Source of the DNA: Treponema sp.
GTDB taxonomy: Bacteria > Spirochaetota > Spirochaetia > Treponematales > Breznakiellaceae
DNA length: 7,577 nt
NCBI GenBank assembly: GCA_031255875.1
Contig: JAIRRR010000174.1
Span: forward strand, 1-7,577
Direction of reading: 5' to 3'
The position numbers and the translations under genes were made by a program. The notes beneath the pieces were generated by a model, which did no database searches, was not told the DNA's origin, and saw only the letters and a list, made by a program, of their open reading frames with translations. This document shows, in pieces, positions 1 through 5,137 of this stretch (the first letter of the stretch is position 1; each line of letters begins with the position of its first letter).

Positions 1-95
1 AACTTCTTGTCAGTTTCCTGGAACATTGCCCAGACCTTTTCAAAGGTGAGCCCCGCGTATTCGGGCGGGAGGGCGGTACTTTGTTGTACACCCAT
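1..95 (-). CDS. 5' end of a leftward gene, hypothetical coiled-coil type protein (partial)
   Basis: On the minus strand an ATG at 95-93 opens a frame that runs without a stop to the window edge (31 full codons). It begins MGVQQSTALPPEYAGLTFEK and continues VWAMFQETDKK. A weak AAGG ribosome binding site lies about 9 nt upstream of the ATG. From memory, the 'TFEKVWAMFQETD' start is typical of a family of bacterial proteins, common in spirochaetes and cyanobacteria, in which a short start is followed by heptad-like 'KETDR' coiled-coil repeats and often a nuclease-like C-terminal domain. That assignment is inference from about 30 residues. The rest of the gene is outside the window, so function cannot be judged. 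It is divergent from secG and unlikely to share its transcript. Confidence 0.5.
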   Translation of the reverse strand, partial: MGVQQSTALPPEYAGLTFEKVWAMFQETDKK

Positions 96-205
96 ATCAT
101 ACAACCTTAAAAGTTAATCCCACCGCCACAAGGCAGTGTACAAGCCGTGTCAGCCAATCACTTAACAAACATAAGGCGTCCAGAAAAAACAGTCAAGCCA
201 CGGAA

Positions 206-267
206 GGCCTGTTCCGCCATGTTCTGCCGGGCCAAAGACCCGCGCCTGCCGGGTATTGGAACAGGCC
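206..267. repeat. 10-bp perfect inverted repeat in the intergenic region
   Basis: GGCCTGTTCC at 206-215 is the exact reverse complement of GGAACAGGCC at 258-267, with 42 nt between the arms. The spacer carries CTGCCGGG twice (224-231 and 246-253). The arms could form the base of a long RNA hairpin on either strand, or be two halves of a protein-binding site. No U-tract follows closely on the + strand, so it is not an ordinary terminator. On the minus strand a T6 run lies about 15 nt beyond the repeat. Function is unknown. Confidence 0.5.
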
Positions 268-356
268 CATAGCGCCCCGGCCCGAATCTCCCGGAAACCA
301 CATCCGCCCGTTTTTTGCGCAAAATCAAGAATTGCCGCTGACCCGCGCCATCGCCA

Positions 357-385
357 TTGATCAAAATTTTTCTTTTCGCTAAAAT
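357..385 (+). promoter_or_regulatory. Sigma70-type promoter for secG
   Basis: TTGATC at 357-362 (-35) and TAAAAT at 380-385 (-10) are separated by exactly 17 nt of AT-rich sequence, in an otherwise GC-rich region. A transcript starting near 392 would have a leader of about 90 nt that includes the hairpin at 441-468. Four of six -35 bases and five of six -10 bases match the consensus. No start site is proven. Confidence 0.6.
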
Positions 386-440
386 CAGCCTTATATCTAA
401 CGCGGATCTTGCGGGGCTTGTTTCCCGGCTGGCTACGCGG

Positions 441-468
441 GCCGGTCATGCGCGAAAGCGGGACCGGC
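441..468 (+). promoter_or_regulatory. GNRA-capped hairpin in the secG leader
   Basis: GCCGGTC (441-447) pairs perfectly with GACCGGC (462-468). Inside, CGC (451-453) pairs with GCG (458-460) around a GAAA tetraloop (454-457), leaving an asymmetric internal loop of three bases against one. The stem ends six nt before the GAGGTGA ribosome binding site (475-481), so it could affect ribosome access or mRNA stability. The structure is visible in the sequence; the role is inferred. Confidence 0.5.
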
Positions 469-484
469 AAAACAGAGGTGACGG

Positions 485-904
485 ATGCTTAATGTTCTTT
501 TGCTGGTTTTTTTCGTTATAGTGGCGGTTTTACTGGTCCTGCTGGTCCTGATCCAGAACGAGGAGGGCGACAGCCTGGGGGGCATCTTTGCCGGGGGGTC
601 GGGCTCCGCCTTTGGGTCCCGGTCCGGGAATGTGCTGACCCGGACAACCACGATTCTGGGCGCCCTGTTTCTGGTGCTCTGCCTGGGCCTCGCCCTGATC
701 AACCGGACTTCGGGGACCGGCGGGGTGGAAGCGGCCGGGCGGCAGCTGGACACGGGCGCGGGAAGCGACTGGTGGCGGGAGACCGAAGCCGCCCAGACTG
801 AGGGGGCGGTCCCGGAAATCATCTTTGACGGGCCGGATGAGGCCGCGCCGGATTCGGAAGCCCCCCTGGGAGAGGCTCCGGCAGGGGAAGCGGTTGCCGA
901 ATAG
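485..904 (+). CDS. secG: Preprotein translocase subunit SecG
   Basis: SecG is the small accessory membrane subunit of the SecYEG channel, which moves unfolded proteins across the inner membrane. This 139-residue protein has the family layout: a first membrane helix at about residues 3-23, a cytoplasmic loop with LIQNEEGDSLGG and the Gly/Ser-rich AFGSRSGNVLTRTT, then a second helix at about 56-73. The start ATG at 485 follows GAGGTGA (475-481). The first 75 residues are a complete SecG. The remaining 65 or so form an acidic Ala/Pro/Glu-rich tail ending in EAPLGEAPAGEAVAE, which makes the protein longer than a typical SecG of about 75-110 residues. With two helices and both ends outside, as in known SecG, the tail would lie in the periplasm. 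It sits 21 nt upstream of the EIIA gene and probably shares its transcript. Confidence 0.93.
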   Translation: MLNVLLLVFFVIVAVLLVLLVLIQNEEGDSLGGIFAGGSGSAFGSRSGNVLTRTTTILGALFLVLCLGLALINRTSGTGGVEAAGRQLDTGAGSDWWRETEAAQTEGAVPEIIFDGPDEAAPDSEAPLGEAPAGEAVAE

Positions 905-925
905 AGAAAGCTGGGAGTAATTCAG

Positions 926-1402
926 ATGTTCCTGAAAGATGTATACCGGCCGGAATTTATAAAAGTTAATCTGGAAGCGGAAGACAAGGAAGAAGCCTTC
1001 GAAGAACTGGTGGATCATTTTTGCGGCGTGTCCGGGATAAAAAACCGGCAGCCGCTCCTCAAGGCTATCCGGGACCGGGAGGCCAAGATGTCCACCGGGA
1101 TCAAGAAGGGCATCGCCATCCCGCACGGCAAGACCGGCGCGGTAGACCGGGTTTACGGGGTGCTGGGAATTTCCAAAAAGGGGATAGATTACGACGCCCT
1201 GGACGGAAATCCCGTACACCTCCTTTTTTTAATCCTGGCCCCGGAAAAGGACAGCGAGACCCATCTACGGCTGCTAAAACGCCTTGCCGCGCTGCTGGAC
1301 GATTCACAGTTTTACACCGAGCTGGCCCTCCAGCCCGGCGCCCAGGACGTTTATGAAATTATAAAGAAATATGAAGATATGCTGATCTCCGGCAGTATCT
1401 AA
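926..1402 (+). CDS. PTS EIIA domain protein, fructose/nitrogen (PtsN-like) type
   Basis: This 158-residue protein is a complete stand-alone EIIA domain of the fructose/mannitol/nitrogen class. Such domains accept a phosphate from HPr (or NPr) on a histidine. The active-site motif GIAIPHGK is present, giving the phosphorylated residue as His67, and is preceded by the usual REAKMSTGI segment (residues 51-59). The C-terminal part LLKRLAALLDD matches the family helix that follows LLFLILAP. ATG 926 is preceded by GGGAG at 913-917. No EIIB or EIIC gene lies beside it, which favours a regulatory PtsN-like role over sugar uptake. Spirochaetes often carry partial PTS sets of this kind. The sugar or target cannot be told from sequence. 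It follows secG by 21 nt, and a strong stem-loop begins three nt after its stop. Confidence 0.88.
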   Translation: MFLKDVYRPEFIKVNLEAEDKEEAFEELVDHFCGVSGIKNRQPLLKAIRDREAKMSTGIKKGIAIPHGKTGAVDRVYGVLGISKKGIDYDALDGNPVHLLFLILAPEKDSETHLRLLKRLAALLDDSQFYTELALQPGAQDVYEIIKKYEDMLISGSI

Positions 1403-1405
1403 AGC

Positions 1406-1433
1406 CTGCCCATAATGCAGACATTATGGGCAG
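1406..1433 (+). terminator. Perfect 12-bp stem-loop after the EIIA gene (terminator-like, no U-tract)
   Basis: CTGCCCATAATG (1406-1417) and CATTATGGGCAG (1422-1433) are exact reverse complements around a four-base loop CAGA. The stem starts three nt after the EIIA stop codon. What follows is ACGCTGTCT, not a run of T, so it is not a classical intrinsic terminator. It could still slow polymerase, protect the secG-EIIA mRNA 3' end, or be an RNase processing point between the two gene groups. The dyad is certain; the role is inference. Confidence 0.45.
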
Positions 1434-1451
1434 ACGCTGTCTGGAACCGCT

Positions 1452-1474
1452 GTTTCCGGAAACTGCCCGGCAGT
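1452..1474. promoter_or_regulatory. Two overlapping palindromes before the V-ATPase operon, candidate operator
   Basis: GTTTCCGGAAAC at 1452-1463 is a perfect 12-bp palindrome. ACTGCCCGGCAGT at 1462-1474 is a 13-bp palindrome with a single central base, sharing two bases with the first. They lie 32 to 54 nt upstream of the first ATPase gene. Just downstream, TGCTATTTT (1483-1491) resembles an extended -10 element. If that is real, the palindromes sit over the -35 region, where a repressor or activator would bind. The weak point is that transcription from that -10 would start near 1498, at the end of the ribosome binding site AGAAGG (1494-1499). Confidence 0.3.
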
Positions 1475-1505
1475 CCCTGTTCTGCTATTTTATAGAAGGT
1501 TGTTT

Positions 1506-1907
1506 ATGGCTGTTATTGCCAGAGGGAAGAAGGAACTTGACAGGCCATCCGCCGCTGATACGGAGCCGTGGCCGCCGGGGGGGGATACCGGCGGGGGCGG
1601 TTCCGATCAGGACGTGCTCCGGCACCTTCTGGATGTCGAGGCCGACGCCCAATCCCTTGTCGATGACGCCCAGGCAGAGGCGGACCGCCGTCTGGCCGAA
1701 ACGGAAAGGCGGAACAGGGCCCGCTACGAGGAACAATACGCCAGGGAAGCCGCGCTCCTGGACAGCCTCTACGAAGCCGGGCTTAAAGCCGTCAGGGAAG
1801 AATACGCCAGGACGCTCGGCGAGTACCGCCTGGACCTGGAGAAGCGCGAGCCGGATTACGCCGAATTTTGCCGCCTTTTGGACGGTTTCCTGGGGAAGGA
1901 CAGCTAG
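1506..1907 (+). CDS. V-type ATPase peripheral-stalk G/H-like subunit
   Basis: This 133-residue protein is the first gene of the V-ATPase operon. Residues 36-80 (VLRHLLDVEADAQSLVDDAQ and the following EAD-RR-AETERR stretch) are a charged helix of the type seen in G/H stalk subunits, which pair with subunit E as a coiled coil to hold the catalytic head still. Residues 80-130 continue as charged helix. The N-terminus is unlike the family: residues 14-34 are a Pro/Gly-rich linker (WPPGGDTGGGG) encoded across a G8 run at 1577-1584. I chose ATG 1506 because AGAAGG (1494-1499) lies six nt before it; an in-frame TTG at 1500 overlaps that site and is less likely. The stop TAG (1905-1907) is two nt before the start of subunit C. 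The family call rests on helix character and gene position, not on a diagnostic motif. Confidence 0.7.
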   Translation: MAVIARGKKELDRPSAADTEPWPPGGDTGGGGSDQDVLRHLLDVEADAQSLVDDAQAEADRRLAETERRNRARYEEQYAREAALLDSLYEAGLKAVREEYARTLGEYRLDLEKREPDYAEFCRLLDGFLGKDS

Positions 1908-1909
1908 GG

Positions 1910-2980
1910 ATGCCGGGAGCCGGGGAGCGGGCGTATGTTTATGCCAAGGCCTGCGGGATTATCGGGAAATCCTTTGTGGGGAAGCGTATCCCCCAGCTGG
2001 TTTCCGTAGGGCGGCTTTCCGAGCTTGACCGCCTGGTTTTCCCGGGCAGTTTTCACGATCTGCCCGAACGGGAGCTTCTGGCGGATCTGGAGCGGCGTAT
2101 ACTGGACCGCTCCGTAAAACAGATACTTGCCATTGTGAATGTCTACAAAAGGCCCCCCGAGCTTCTGGTAAGGCTGCTTCGCGCCTATGAATACGCGGAC
2201 CTGAAGAGCGCCCTGATCGCCCTTGCCGGAGGCGAGCGGGCCGCGCCGGAGCGGACGCCCCTGGAAAGGTTCGGCACGGTCCGTTTCGAAGCCTACCCGG
2301 ATCTCAAGGCCATGCTCAAAAACACCGAATTTGATTTCCTCCTCAAGGATCCGCCAAAGGCGGCAGGGGCGGCCGGCCCGGGGGAACAGGTTCCGGGAAA
2401 CAGCGCGGTTCCGGGCGGCGAAACCGGCAGTATCCGTGTGCAGGCGATGCTCGACCGCCATTACTATACCGCGCTCTGGAAGAGCCTCTTCAAACTTCCG
2501 AAACACGACCGGGAGGGGATCGGGAGGATTTTGGAAGAGGAAATTTCCCTGCGCAATGTAATCTGGGCGCTGCGCCTGCGTACCTATTACCGCATGGGCG
2601 CGGAGGACGTTAAACAGCATCTGGTGATCATCGAAAAGGGCAAGGGGAAATCCCTGGCAAAAGACGCCCTGGATTCCCTGGAATTTCCCCTGGACACCTG
2701 GGAAGCCTGGGAGAAATGGCCCCGCGCGGAATTCCTGAACCGGGAATCGCCCGGCGAGGCCTGGGCCGCGGACCCGCGCTACTTTCAGAACGCCGCCTCC
2801 GCCCGCCTTTACCGTATGGCCCGGCTCTGCTTCCGCAGGCGGCCCTCGTCCGTAGACACCCCCGCCTGTTTTATCAAACTCAAACAGTACGAGGAGGACC
2901 TCCTTACCAGCATGGCCGAGGGCCTGAGCCTCGGCATTTCGAGCCGCGAAGTATTTTCCCTCCTGGAGCTTGGAATATGA
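1910..2980 (+). CDS. V-type ATP synthase/ATPase subunit C (AC39/d family)
   Basis: Subunit C sits on top of the membrane rotor ring and couples it to the central stalk. The 356-residue product has the expected all-helical character and length of the AC39/V0-d family. Recognisable parts are the N-terminal YVYAKACGIIGKSFVGKRI (residues 10-27), LDRHYYTALW (181-190) and EEEISLRNVIWALRLRTYY (209-227), which match the repeated helical units of the family. Residues 149-174 form an Ala/Gly/Pro-rich linker (KAAGAAGPGEQVPGN), probably a flexible loop. I chose ATG 1910 because AAGGA (1896-1900) precedes it with good spacing; the frame is open further upstream, but that stretch overlaps the G/H-like gene. 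The stop TGA (2978-2980) overlaps an ATG (2977), which begins the micro-ORF relay leading to subunit I. Confidence 0.85.
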   Translation: MPGAGERAYVYAKACGIIGKSFVGKRIPQLVSVGRLSELDRLVFPGSFHDLPERELLADLERRILDRSVKQILAIVNVYKRPPELLVRLLRAYEYADLKSALIALAGGERAAPERTPLERFGTVRFEAYPDLKAMLKNTEFDFLLKDPPKAAGAAGPGEQVPGNSAVPGGETGSIRVQAMLDRHYYTALWKSLFKLPKHDREGIGRILEEEISLRNVIWALRLRTYYRMGAEDVKQHLVIIEKGKGKSLAKDALDSLEFPLDTWEAWEKWPRAEFLNRESPGEAWAADPRYFQNAASARLYRMARLCFRRRPSSVDTPACFIKLKQYEEDLLTSMAEGLSLGISSREVFSLLELGI

Positions 2981-3012
2981 CGACTGTCCGAACAGGGGGT
3001 GAAACCCCGTGA
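2977..3012 (+). CDS. Micro-ORF 1, 11 codons, between subunits C and I
   Basis: ATG 2977 overlaps the subunit C stop (ATGA) and encodes MTTVRTGGETP before TGA at 3010-3012. Its stop in turn overlaps a GTG at 3009 (GTGA). The 3' end of the micro-ORF carries AGGGGGTGA, an excellent ribosome binding site for that GTG. It may have no product role and act only to pass ribosomes from C towards I. It lies partly in repeat copy 1 (2988-3014). Translation is not proven. Confidence 0.3.
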   Translation: MTTVRTGGETP

Positions 3013-3077
3013 TAACCATAGCCCGGCGCGGCGGCATGGCCGCGCAGTCAAACCGAACAGGGGGTGAAGCCCCATGA
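3009..3077 (+). CDS. Micro-ORF 2, 22 codons, GTG start, overlaps the start of subunit I
   Basis: GTG 3009 opens a frame of 22 codons (read as VITIARRGGMAAQSNRTGGE, then AP) ending at TGA 3075-3077. The stop overlaps the subunit I start ATG 3074 as ATGA. Like micro-ORF 1 it ends in RTGGExP, because both ends lie in copies of the same 27-bp repeat. It is preceded by AGGGGGTGA and ends in another copy of that site. A hairpin (3026-3045) lies inside it. It is likely a translational-coupling leader or a by-product of a local duplication. Confidence 0.3.
   Translation: MITIARRGGMAAQSNRTGGEAP
3026..3045 (+). promoter_or_regulatory. Hairpin between the two 27-bp repeats
   Basis: GCGCGGC (3026-3032) pairs perfectly with GCCGCGC (3039-3045) around a six-base loop GGCATG. 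This all-GC stem lies midway between the two repeats and inside micro-ORF 2. It could slow ribosomes or polymerase ahead of subunit I. There is no U-tract after it, so it is not a terminator. Confidence 0.5.
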
Positions 3078-5137
3078 TACGCCCCCGCAAGATGAAGCAG
3101 ATTGAAATGACCATACTCGCCAGGGACGCCGACCGGGTAATCGAATACCTGGGGCGGAAGGCGGTGCTCCACCTTTCGGATGAGACCGGCGCCGCCCCTG
3201 CCGATGAATTCCCCGGCGAGGATACCGAAGCTTTCCGCCATATCCAGGATAACCTTGAATCGCTTAGAACTTCGGCGGACTACCTGGGGGTCGAATTGCC
3301 CGAAGAGCCGCTGGAGGACACGACCCTTCCCACGGCGGCGGACGACGCCCTGACCGGCCATATCGGCGCGGGGATCGGCGCCCTGGGCGTCCGGGAAAAC
3401 GAGCGGCGCCTGGAAAGGCGGCGGGTCGAGGAAGCCCACGCCGAGGCAAGGGCTTTTGAAAACCTCAACGCGCCCTTTGGCGATCTGGACCAGCTTTCTT
3501 ACCTTACGCTGCGGGTCGGCCGCCTTGATCCGAAAAGCCAGGCGAATCTCCGGGAAACCCTGGGGGACCGGGCGGTGATTGTCCCCCTGGGGCCTGCCGC
3601 GAACGACGACGGGCAGAACGCCGCCGCAGGGGACCGCATCCTGGCCGCCGCCTCCCGAAAGGGGCGCTTCGCCCTGGATTCCGAGCTTAAAAAATACTCC
3701 TTCGCGCCCATCACCATCCCCGAAGGCTACCGGGGCGTCCCGGCGGAATTGCTGTCCGGGCTTGCGGAGCGGCTTTCAAATATCGACGCGGCTCTGGCCG
3801 GCATAGGGGAGGAGAAGAAGCGGCTCAGGGACGAATACAGCCCGGCCCTGCGGCGGCTCGCCGGCTCTTACCTCATGGCAAGCCAGGTGGAGCGGCTCAA
3901 GGGAAGGCTGCGCTCCACGCAGAGCGCCTACCAGCTTTCGGGCTGGGCCCCTGCGGACGAGGTGGGGGAAATCGCGAAAACCCTGGGGGAGATAACGGAG
4001 GGCCGGGCCGCGATACGGGCCTTCCTGCCCGATGAAATTCCCGACGTGCGGGAAGGCCGGGAAAAGGTGCCGGTCTCCCTGGAACACGGGGCCTTTGTGC
4101 GCGGCTTTGAAAGGGTGGTCTTTTCCTACGGCGCGCCGCTTTACGGCACCATAGATCCCACGCCCTTTGTGGCCGTCTCTTTCGCCATCCTCTTCGGCGT
4201 CATGTTCGGCGATCTGGGCCAGGGCTTTGTGCTTTTCCTCCTGGGCCTCCTTACCGGCAGAAAAGGGCCGAAATTGCTTAAAAAATTCCGCAGCTATTCC
4301 ACCCCGCTCGTCGCGGTCGGGATATCTTCCATGATCATGGGCCTCTTAACCGGCGAGGTGTTTGCCAGCGAGGGCTGGATCGCAGTCCCCACGCAGGCGG
4401 CGGCCGGTTTCTTCATGCGCGTCTTCGATATTCCCGGCGAGCCTCCCCGCGCGATTCTCCGCCTTATGCCCGAAAAGGGGAATATTGTCAAACTCTTTTA
4501 CTTTTTCGGTTTTACAATATCAGTAGGAATTGTACTAAACTCGATAGGCCTTCTGGTGAATATCGCGAATCTTGTTACGCTGCGCAAATATGAAAAGGCG
4601 TTTTTTTCCAAGACAGGGCTTGCGGGCTTACTGCTCTTCTGGTACGCCGTCTCGATCGCGGTGCGCATTATCCTGGGCGGGAATTTCGCCTTGATCGATC
4701 TTGCGGGGCTTCTCTTCCCCGTGTTCTGCATTTTCTTCGGCCCGGTGATCTGGCGCCTGTTTGCCCGGGAAAGGCCCGTGCTGCCCGACGGAATGATGGT
4801 CTTTGTCATGGAATCCCTGGTGGAAGTGCTGGAGACGGCGTCCACCTACGTGTCCAACACGGTGAGTTTCCTGCGGGTCGGGGCCTTCGCGCTGTCGCAC
4901 GCGGTACTCTCGTTCATCGTCTTTACGCTGACGGAAATGGTCGCGGGGCTTCCGGTGGGGCCTGCCCTGGCCCTGATCATCATGGTAGCGGGCAACGCGC
5001 TTATAATTGTTCTCGAGGGAATGATCGTCGCCATTCAGGTAGTACGTCTTCAATATTATGAATTTTTTAGCAAGTTTTTTACGGAAACCGGGATTGAATT
5101 TAAGCCGTTCCGTTTCCGCAAGGGAGAATCGCAATGA
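3074..5137 (+). CDS. V-type ATP synthase/ATPase subunit I (membrane stator, a-subunit homologue)
   Basis: Subunit I is the membrane stator that carries the ion half-channels next to the rotor ring and anchors the peripheral stalks. The 687-residue length is normal. Residues 1-330 are a soluble alpha/beta and coiled-coil half, with a long charged helix at about 105-130. Residues from about 360 to 660 hold about seven or eight membrane segments, starting with DPTPFVAVSFAILFGVMFGD (361-380). Two arginines correspond to those essential for ion transport in the yeast homologue Vph1: Arg601 in SFLRVGAFALSHA, and Arg658 in VVRLQYYEFFSKFF near the C-terminus. ATG 3074 is preceded by AGGGGGTGA in repeat copy 2; a second ATG (residue 7) is possible but has a poorer site. 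The stop overlaps the K start as ATGA. The region 4495-4615 is locally richer in A/T than its surroundings. Confidence 0.93.
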   Translation: MIRPRKMKQIEMTILARDADRVIEYLGRKAVLHLSDETGAAPADEFPGEDTEAFRHIQDNLESLRTSADYLGVELPEEPLEDTTLPTAADDALTGHIGAGIGALGVRENERRLERRRVEEAHAEARAFENLNAPFGDLDQLSYLTLRVGRLDPKSQANLRETLGDRAVIVPLGPAANDDGQNAAAGDRILAAASRKGRFALDSELKKYSFAPITIPEGYRGVPAELLSGLAERLSNIDAALAGIGEEKKRLRDEYSPALRRLAGSYLMASQVERLKGRLRSTQSAYQLSGWAPADEVGEIAKTLGEITEGRAAIRAFLPDEIPDVREGREKVPVSLEHGAFVRGFERVVFSYGAPLYGTIDPTPFVAVSFAILFGVMFGDLGQGFVLFLLGLLTGRKGPKLLKKFRSYSTPLVAVGISSMIMGLLTGEVFASEGWIAVPTQAAAGFFMRVFDIPGEPPRAILRLMPEKGNIVKLFYFFGFTISVGIVLNSIGLLVNIANLVTLRKYEKAFFSKTGLAGLLLFWYAVSIAVRIILGGNFALIDLAGLLFPVFCIFFGPVIWRLFARERPVLPDGMMVFVMESLVEVLETASTYVSNTVSFLRVGAFALSHAVLSFIVFTLTEMVAGLPVGPALALIIMVAGNALIIVLEGMIVAIQVVRLQYYEFFSKFFTETGIEFKPFRFRKGESQ

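Larger units (their letters stand above)
96..484. other. Divergent intergenic region, about 390 bp
   Basis: I see no convincing gene here. Open minus-strand frames exist but lack ribosome binding sites and protein-like composition. The region holds a 10-bp inverted repeat (206-215 with 258-267), a direct repeat CTGCCGGG at 224-231 and 246-253, a sigma70-type promoter (357-385) and a hairpin just before secG (441-468). I found no tRNA, SRP RNA or tmRNA signature, and no clear promoter for the leftward gene. Confidence 0.6.
2988..3079. repeat. Pair of 27-bp direct repeats that duplicate a translation-start region
   Basis: Copy 1 (2988-3014) and copy 2 (3053-3079) match at 25 of 27 positions, with a 65-nt period. 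Each holds CCGAACAGGGGGTGAA, a short CCCC-pairing hairpin and a start codon followed by ATA. The differences are ACCCCG in copy 1 and GCCCCA in copy 2, so the start is GTG in the first and ATG in the second. Copy 2 supplies the working start of subunit I. Copy 1 looks like a duplicate of it, or both are copies of a dispersed element. Confidence 0.8.

Noticed and set aside
84..143. TTGTACA (84-90) and TGTACAA (137-143) inverted repeat near the leftward gene start
   Set aside because: Only seven bases with 46 nt between; could occur by chance and one arm lies inside the coding start.
311..316. T6 run as a possible + strand intrinsic terminator
   Set aside because: No stem of useful length lies directly before it; the nearby CCCG and CCGG words do not pair into a stable hairpin ending at the run.
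158..470. Two overlapping minus-strand frames in the divergent gap
   Set aside because: One begins at TTG, neither has a convincing binding site or protein-like composition, and they cover the predicted secG promoter and hairpin.
530..1219. Minus-strand open frame opposite secG and EIIA
   Set aside because: Both + strand genes have family motifs and good ribosome binding sites; the antisense frame has neither.
1426..2028. + strand 200-codon frame overlapping the G/H-like gene
   Set aside because: It starts inside the stem-loop with no binding site, and its composition is that of a shifted frame of the real gene. It matters only as the frame reached after loss of a G in the G8 tract.
1904..3439. 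Long minus-strand open frame (511 codons) across subunits C and I
   Set aside because: It is antisense to two clearly recognised ATPase genes, lacks a recognisable protein family and a ribosome binding site, and is explained by GC-rich codon bias leaving few stops on the opposite strand.
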